This document shows positions 35,285 to 40,007 of a DNA stretch of 40,007 nt, piece by piece; within the stretch, counting starts at the first letter, position 1, and each line of letters begins with the position of its first letter. The DNA lies in assembly GCF_000735045.1 (NCBI RefSeq), contig NZ_JPOQ01000004.1:1-40007 (forward strand), written 5' to 3'. A model generated the notes under the pieces. That model was not told where the DNA came from. It was given only the letters and a program-made list of their open reading frames with translations, and ran no database searches. The translations under genes and the position numbers were made by a program. This DNA comes from Ferrovum myxofaciens (GTDB lineage: Bacteria; Pseudomonadota; Gammaproteobacteria; Burkholderiales; Ferrovaceae).

Positions 35285-36603
35285 TCCTGTTGGGGTCGAG
35301 CGTGCTGTCTCCCGTGGCTCACGGTGAGGAAACTCGCATTCGTGCCGTGCGCCTGTGGCCTGCAAGCGACTATACCCGGGTGACGTTCGAAGCGACTCAG
35401 GCGATTCACGGCACCCTTTTTTCCGTCCCTAATCCTGATCGTCTGGTGCTGGATCTAGAGGGAGTGACTGCGACCCAACCCCTCGAACAGATGGCAGCGC
35501 AATTGAGCCCACAGGATCCCTATTTGCGCAAGATTCGGGTGGGCCATTTCAAACCTGGCGTGGTGCGGGTGGTTTTTGATCTCAAGGGGCCGGTCAATGC
35601 GACCTCTGCTTTGCTGGAACCAGTGGGAGACTACGGTTACCGTCTGGTTCTGGATATTTACCCCGCCACGGCGACGCCAGATCCTCTTTCCCCCGTGCTC
35701 GATAAACCGGCGCTGCAGGTGCAGAATGACATACCGCCCGGTCAGTCCCCCAGGCCTTCTCCGGTAGTGGCGGCAAGCCCCCCGGTACCCATTGCGGAGG
35801 CGGACGTGCCAAGGCAGGGGGCTGAAACCCGGTCAGATGCCGGGGCGGGGGGCCCTGCCCGTAGGACCCTGATCATTGCGGTGGATGCCGGGCATGGCGG
35901 GGAAGACCCTGGTGCGCATGGCGAAGCAGGTACCCACGAGAAAAACGTCACCCTGGCCATCGCCCGGCGTCTCAAAGCAGCCATTGATGCCCAGCCCGGT
36001 TTGAGTGCCGTACTGATTCGCGACGGGGATTATTTCATTCCGCTGCAGGAACGGACGGTCAAGGCACATCGCCTGCATGCCGATCTCTTCGTGTCGGTTC
36101 ATGCCGATGCCTACATCAATCAGGAGGCACGGGGTTCTTCCGTGTTTGCTCTGTCCGAGAAGGGAGCAACGTCGGTGGCGGCACGCTGGTTGGCCAAACA
36201 TGAAAACGATGCCGACCTGGTGGGCGGAGTAACCCTTCCAACCCATCAGGCCTACCTGGCACAGACGCTTTTTGATTTGTCTCAGACTGCCACCATCAAT
36301 GATAGTCTCAAAATGGCCCGGGCCGTGTTGGGTGAATTGGATCAGATCAATGTGTTGCACCGTGGTTTTGTGGAACAGGCTGGTTTTGCCGTCCTCAAAT
36401 CCCCGGACATTCCTTCCATTCTCGTGGAAACGGCGTTCATTACCAATCCTGAAGAGGAACGTCGTCTCAATGATCCGGCTTATCAGGAGAAGTTGGCCCA
36501 GGCCATTACCCATGGTTTACAGGATTATTTGCACAGGAGCGGTGCCTGGGGGCAGCATGTGACGGCCCTGTCCCCCACGCACTTGGCTGGCAGCGCTCCA
36601 TGA
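35245..36603 (+). CDS. N-acetylmuramoyl-L-alanine amidase (AmiB/AmiC type)
   Basis: About 452 residues. A signal peptide (1-27, ending VAHG) leads into an AMIN domain (about 30-135) for septal peptidoglycan localisation. A P/A-rich linker follows, and then a zinc Amidase_3 domain with VDAGHGGEDPGAHG, EKNVTLAIA, the SVHADAY histidine and the catalytic VETAFITNPEEE glutamate. It splits septal peptidoglycan during daughter-cell separation. ATG 35245 is chosen because it begins the signal peptide; a longer frame from 35095 lies within tsaE. It overlaps tsaE at its start and mutL at its end (ATGA), as in the classical tsaE-amiB-mutL-miaA cluster. Confidence 0.95.
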   Translation: MSRTALGYVFAALILLGSSVLSPVAHGEETRIRAVRLWPASDYTRVTFEATQAIHGTLFSVPNPDRLVLDLEGVTATQPLEQMAAQLSPQDPYLRKIRVGHFKPGVVRVVFDLKGPVNATSALLEPVGDYGYRLVLDIYPATATPDPLSPVLDKPALQVQNDIPPGQSPRPSPVVAASPPVPIAEADVPRQGAETRSDAGAGGPARRTLIIAVDAGHGGEDPGAHGEAGTHEKNVTLAIARRLKAAIDAQPGLSAVLIRDGDYFIPLQERTVKAHRLHADLFVSVHADAYINQEARGSSVFALSEKGATSVAARWLAKHENDADLVGGVTLPTHQAYLAQTLFDLSQTATINDSLKMARAVLGELDQINVLHRGFVEQAGFAVLKSPDIPSILVETAFITNPEEERRLNDPAYQEKLAQAITHGLQDYLHRSGAWGQHVTALSPTHLAGSAP

Positions 36604-38507
36604 AGCGTATCGAGGCACTTTCCCCGCTCCTGATCAGTCAGATCGCTGCGGGAGAGGTGATCGAACGTCCAGCTTCCGTACTCAAGGAACTGGTGGAGAA
36701 CTCTCTGGATGCCGGTGCGCGGAACATCGTTGTGCTCCTGGAAGAAGGCGGGGTCCGGCGCATTCAGGTGGAGGATGATGGCCACGGTATTCACCCCGAT
36801 GATTTGTCCCTTGCCCTGCAGGCCCACGCGACCAGCAAGTTGGCGGCGACGGACCCCCTGAATCATATCGTCACCCTCGGTTTTCGAGGAGAGGCCTTGG
36901 CCAGTATGGCAGCGGTGGCACGGGTGACGGTGACGGCGCGCGTGGCGGAGGCGGTTCATGCGCTCACCATGACCGTGTCCGGAGGGCAGGTCGAGGGACC
37001 GCGCCCCGCTGCACGCAGCATTGGGTGCAGTGTGGTGGTGGAAGATTTATTTAGCCATACGCCAGCGCGGCGCAAGTTCCTGAGGAGTACCAGCACGGAA
37101 TTTGGTCACTGCGATGAACTGTTGCGTCGTTTGGCTCTGGCCCATCCTGAAGTCACCTTTCGCCTCTCGCATCAGGGACGTGCTTTGCGCCATTGGCCGG
37201 CGCTGACGCTGGAAGCGCGCGTGCGTGGCATTCTGGGTGAAGATTTTTTGAACCAGAGCCTGCCCATCGAGGACAGTGCCGGACCATTGCACCTGTCTGG
37301 CTGGATCCTGCACCCGACCGCCGCCAGTCGAGCGGAGCAATACCTTTTCGTGAATGGACGCTTCGTGCGCGATCGGTTGCTGACCCAGGCTGTTCGCCAG
37401 GCCTATCAGGATGTGTTGCATGGTCAGCGCCAGCCAGGAGGAGTGTTATTTCTGAGTTTGGACCCAGCACGGGTGGATGTGAATGTTCATCCTGCCAAGA
37501 CCGAAGTACGCTTTGAAGAGGGACAAGCCGTTTTTCGCTTTGTCTGGCAAGCGCTCCACAAGACTTTGACCCGCACGACACCCGGTGGTCTGGAGTTCGT
37601 CGAGCGCAGTCCCCTGGGGGGCAGGGGTATCCCTTCCTCGTCCGGGAAGGCGGGTTTGATGTCATCTTCTCTTGAGGAGTCTGGCGAACTGCCGCTGCCT
37701 TCTCCTCGATTCGTTGCCCCTCCCTCCGTTTCGGATAAAGTTACGGTATCCCTGCATCTTGGCGAACCCGATCCCTTTCATGCGGCTTTGTACGGTAAAC
37801 AACCTATCCCTCCCGCCGAAACCCCGTCCTCTCCCGCTCAGGAAGCGAACACGGCACTTCGGTTCAGTGAAGAAAATTTCAAACTGCCGGGTGCGGAGCC
37901 AGAGCCGGTTGCACCGGAGCCGCCATTTTTTCCCTTGGGACAGGCTTTGGCTCAATTGCACGGGATCTATATTCTGGCTCAGAATGCTACCGGGCTAGTG
38001 CTGGTGGATATGCACGCAGCCCATGAAAGAATTCTGTATGAACGTCTGAAGGCACGTCATGCTGTGGCGGGAGGGGGGCAAGCATTTCTTGATCCTCCGC
38101 ATTTTACCCTTTCAGCGCGGGAACTGGCGGTTCTGGAAAGTTACGGCGACGTACTCACTGCCCTGGGTCTTGATCTCGCTTTGCGCGGACCTCAGACCGT
38201 GGTGTTGCGCAGTTGGCCCATTGAGTTGAGTGGCGTCGATCCCGAGCCAGTGCTGCGCCAGGTATGGGCGGATCTGGAAGAAACGGGCCAGAGTCTGGCG
38301 CTCGAAGCCCGTCGTCACGAGGTTTTAGCCAGCATGGCCTGTCACGGTGCGGTGCGTGCCCATCACTCCCTCACGGTGATGCAGATGAACGCATTGCTGC
38401 GTGACATGGAACGGTGTGAACGCGCCGATCAGTGCAATCATGGCCGTCCTACCTGGCGCCAGATTCCCTTGTCTGAACTGGATCAATGGTTTCTGCGCGG
38501 TCGCTGA
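36600..38507 (+). CDS. mutL: DNA mismatch repair protein MutL (endonuclease type)
   Basis: A 635-residue GHKL ATPase. The N-terminal domain has QIAAGEVIERPASVLKELVENSLDAG, DDGHGI and GFRGEALASMAAV. A proline-rich linker runs from about 350 to 440. The C-terminal dimerisation domain has GQALAQLHGIYILAQ, the endonuclease motif D470-M-H-A-x2-E-x4-E (the consensus has Q for M), ACHGAVRAHH and CNHGRP. This set marks a nicking MutL, as in organisms without MutH. Its start overlaps the amidase stop (ATGA) and its end overlaps miaA by 22 bases. Confidence 0.98.
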   Translation: MKRIEALSPLLISQIAAGEVIERPASVLKELVENSLDAGARNIVVLLEEGGVRRIQVEDDGHGIHPDDLSLALQAHATSKLAATDPLNHIVTLGFRGEALASMAAVARVTVTARVAEAVHALTMTVSGGQVEGPRPAARSIGCSVVVEDLFSHTPARRKFLRSTSTEFGHCDELLRRLALAHPEVTFRLSHQGRALRHWPALTLEARVRGILGEDFLNQSLPIEDSAGPLHLSGWILHPTAASRAEQYLFVNGRFVRDRLLTQAVRQAYQDVLHGQRQPGGVLFLSLDPARVDVNVHPAKTEVRFEEGQAVFRFVWQALHKTLTRTTPGGLEFVERSPLGGRGIPSSSGKAGLMSSSLEESGELPLPSPRFVAPPSVSDKVTVSLHLGEPDPFHAALYGKQPIPPAETPSSPAQEANTALRFSEENFKLPGAEPEPVAPEPPFFPLGQALAQLHGIYILAQNATGLVLVDMHAAHERILYERLKARHAVAGGGQAFLDPPHFTLSARELAVLESYGDVLTALGLDLALRGPQTVVLRSWPIELSGVDPEPVLRQVWADLEETGQSLALEARRHEVLASMACHGAVRAHHSLTVMQMNALLRDMERCERADQCNHGRPTWRQIPLSELDQWFLRGR

Positions 38508-39445
38508 ACGCTCCTCCACTTCTGTTTCTGCTCGGTCCGACGGCCAGTGGCAAGACCGCCTTGGCCTGTGGATTGGCGGATGATTTCCCGGTGGAATTGG
38601 TGAATGTGGATTCGGCCAGTATTTATCGTGGTCTGGATATCGGCGCAGCGAAACCGGATGCGCTCACGCGGGCCCGTTATCCCCATCACCTGATGGACTG
38701 GGTAGATCCTGATGATCCCTACTCGGCCGCCCGTTTCGTGGCCGATGTCACACCCTTGCTTGCCGCCATTCGCGCGCGCGGGCATGTGCCCCTTCTGGTG
38801 GGGGGCACTATGCTCTATTTTCAGGCCCTGCAACAGGGGTTGGCCGTTCTGCCGAGTGCGTCTCCCGAACTGCGGGCTGCGCTGGAAGCACGGGCCGAAC
38901 GGGAAGGTTGGCCGGCCCTGCATGCCGAATTGGCCCGGGTCGATCCCGTCACGGCGACCCGTCTGGCACCCCTTGACCGCCAACGCATTCAGCGGGCGCT
39001 CGAAGTCTGGCACGTGACGGGGCATCCACTTTCATTCTGGCATCAGGAACAGGCCCGTGCCGGCTTGCCGGATCGGATCCTGACCTTGGGGTTGATGCCC
39101 GGCCAGAGGGCTGCCTTGCACGAGCGTATCGCTCACCGATTCGACCAGATGCTGGCGCAGGGACTGGTGGAGGAAGTGCGTCGACTGCGCCTGCGTTACC
39201 CCCGCCTGACGGGCGAAATGCCTGCCATGCGCGCCGTGGGATACCGTCAGGTCTGGCAGTTTCTGGAGGGGGAAGGCAGTGCATCGGAAATGCGTCTGCG
39301 GGGCATCATCGCGACCCGTCAACTGGCGCGCCGCCAGTTGACCTGGGTGCGTAACTGGCCAGCGCGGGTGGCCCTGGACCCGGACCAGATGGGGTGGGAA
39401 GGTATGGCCCATGCTTTGGTGGAGCATTTTCTGAAGAGTGCCTGA
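38486..39445 (+). CDS. miaA: tRNA dimethylallyltransferase MiaA
   Basis: A 319-residue enzyme (E. coli 316) that adds an isopentenyl group to A37 of tRNAs reading UNN codons. The P-loop GPTASGKTALA (about residues 18-28), VDSASIYRGLDIGAAKP, HHLMDWVDPDDPYSAARF and VGGTMLYFQAL are all present. The C-terminal RAVGYRQVW and RRQLTWVRNW blocks follow. It begins inside the last codons of mutL. The hfq gene that often follows miaA is not here; instead the next gene is xseA on the opposite strand, 11 bases away. Confidence 0.98.
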   Translation: MVSARSLNAPPLLFLLGPTASGKTALACGLADDFPVELVNVDSASIYRGLDIGAAKPDALTRARYPHHLMDWVDPDDPYSAARFVADVTPLLAAIRARGHVPLLVGGTMLYFQALQQGLAVLPSASPELRAALEARAEREGWPALHAELARVDPVTATRLAPLDRQRIQRALEVWHVTGHPLSFWHQEQARAGLPDRILTLGLMPGQRAALHERIAHRFDQMLAQGLVEEVRRLRLRYPRLTGEMPAMRAVGYRQVWQFLEGEGSASEMRLRGIIATRQLARRQLTWVRNWPARVALDPDQMGWEGMAHALVEHFLKSA

Positions 39446-39456
39446 GACCCTGTCGG

Positions 39457-40007
39457 TCAACAAGGGTCGTTCGGTTCTGGCAGGATGGTGGCGTGACGGG
39501 TTCCGTGGGCCAAGGTCAGTTGTACCTGATCGCCGGGCTTCAGACGCGTTGCGTCGTCGATTACGTGTCCGGCGTTGTCCTGTACCAGGGCATAGCCCCG
39601 CGCCAGAATGGCACGGGGGTTCAAATGCTCCAGCGTGCGTGTCTGCCGTTCCAGATGGCGGCGCTGCTGTTCGAACCAGCGCTGGCAACAAAGCCGCCAG
39701 CGCTGGTCGAGTGCGGTCAGAGTCTGGCGCTGAAAGGCGATGCGCTGACCGGGGTGAACCAATCGTTGCGCCAGCGTGGCAAGACGTTGCCTTTGTCGTT
39801 CCCAGTGGCGTCGTTGGAGGTTTTCCCAGCGCAAGCGGCGTTGATCGAGGTGCAAGGCAATTTTTTCCACCCGTCGGCGCAACGCCAGGAAATGACGTTC
39901 TTCCAGTTGAGTCAGTTGGTGCAGCAATTGCTGCCGTTCGGGATGGACCAGTTCGGCAGCGGCGGTGGGGGGGGGGGCACGCTGATCCGCCACAAAATCT
40001 GCCAGAG
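39457..40007 (-). CDS. xseA: Exonuclease VII large subunit, C-terminal part (5' end outside window)
   Basis: About 183 residues are visible, running off the right edge. The fragment begins LADFVADQRAPPPTAAAEL, the conserved core block of XseA (usually RAPTPTAAAE). Long Q/R/E-rich coiled-coil arms follow (about 25-135), typical of the ExoVII large subunit. The C-terminal LNPRAILARGYALVQD and LKPGDQVQLTLAHG blocks come last. ExoVII degrades single-stranded DNA from both ends with XseB. A run of 11 C/G at 39966-39976 codes for the APPP residues; the frame stays open in this sequence. Confidence 0.95.
   Translation of the reverse strand, partial: LADFVADQRAPPPTAAAELVHPERQQLLHQLTQLEERHFLALRRRVEKIALHLDQRRLRWENLQRRHWERQRQRLATLAQRLVHPGQRIAFQRQTLTALDQRWRLCCQRWFEQQRRHLERQTRTLEHLNPRAILARGYALVQDNAGHVIDDATRLKPGDQVQLTLAHGTRHATILPEPNDPC

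Noticed and set aside
1-40007. CRISPR array or insertion sequence
   Set aside because: No regularly spaced repeats of 20-40 bases and no transposase-like frame or paired terminal inverted repeats were seen.

Overview
The window looks like a chromosomal segment of a Gram-negative proteobacterium, most likely a betaproteobacterium. The evidence is the heat-shock layout hrcA-hemH-grpE-dnaK-dnaJ with nadK-recN divergent from it, the tsaE-amidase-mutL-miaA cluster, a beta-type Arg/Lys/Orn decarboxylase, and an LpxH/DsbD cell-envelope gene set. A MutL with the endonuclease motif also fits a lineage without MutH. The genus is not determined.

Layout. (1) 1-2412 is accessory and visibly more AT-rich. 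It holds the 3' end of a type ISP-like restriction/helicase gene, then a two-gene AAA ATPase + DUF4276 (TOPRIM-like) cassette, then a non-coding stretch with four GGGGACA-like repeats. This abuts the 3' end of a tRNA-Val gene, as expected at the edge of an integrated defence island. (2) 2590-5956 is housekeeping: a PLP amino-acid decarboxylase, a YaiI-like protein and YaeQ. (3) 5957-6353 is a 397-base divergent intergenic region with a KdpE-like box. (4) 6354-14415 is a complete kdp locus: a 30-residue peptide, kdpF, A, B, C, D, E, mostly overlapping or closely spaced. (5) 14425-16268 holds lpxH, a cyclophilin and a TPR protein, all on the minus strand. (6) cysS is convergent with the minus-strand dnaK cluster (hrcA, hemH, grpE, dnaK, dnaJ), which carries an excellent sigma-32 promoter in front of grpE. 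(7) nadK-recN is convergent with mnmC. (8) 28284-29612 is an uncharacterised gene with a structured leader and its own strong terminator. (9) An AmpE/CbiB-like membrane protein overlaps rsgA tail to tail; orn, dsbD and queG follow. (10) tsaE-amidase-mutL-miaA run on the plus strand and meet xseA, which is cut by the window end.

How the parts work together. Kdp is a high-affinity K+ uptake system with its own sensor kinase and regulator. The DnaK/DnaJ/GrpE machine is under heat-shock control. Several genes maintain translation and tRNA modification (cysS, mnmC, queG, tsaE, miaA, rsgA, orn, tRNA-Val). MutL, RecN and XseA serve DNA repair. The least ordinary parts are the island edge at 1-2412, the structured leader plus unknown gene at 28435-29546, and the unexplained leader between yaeQ and kdp.
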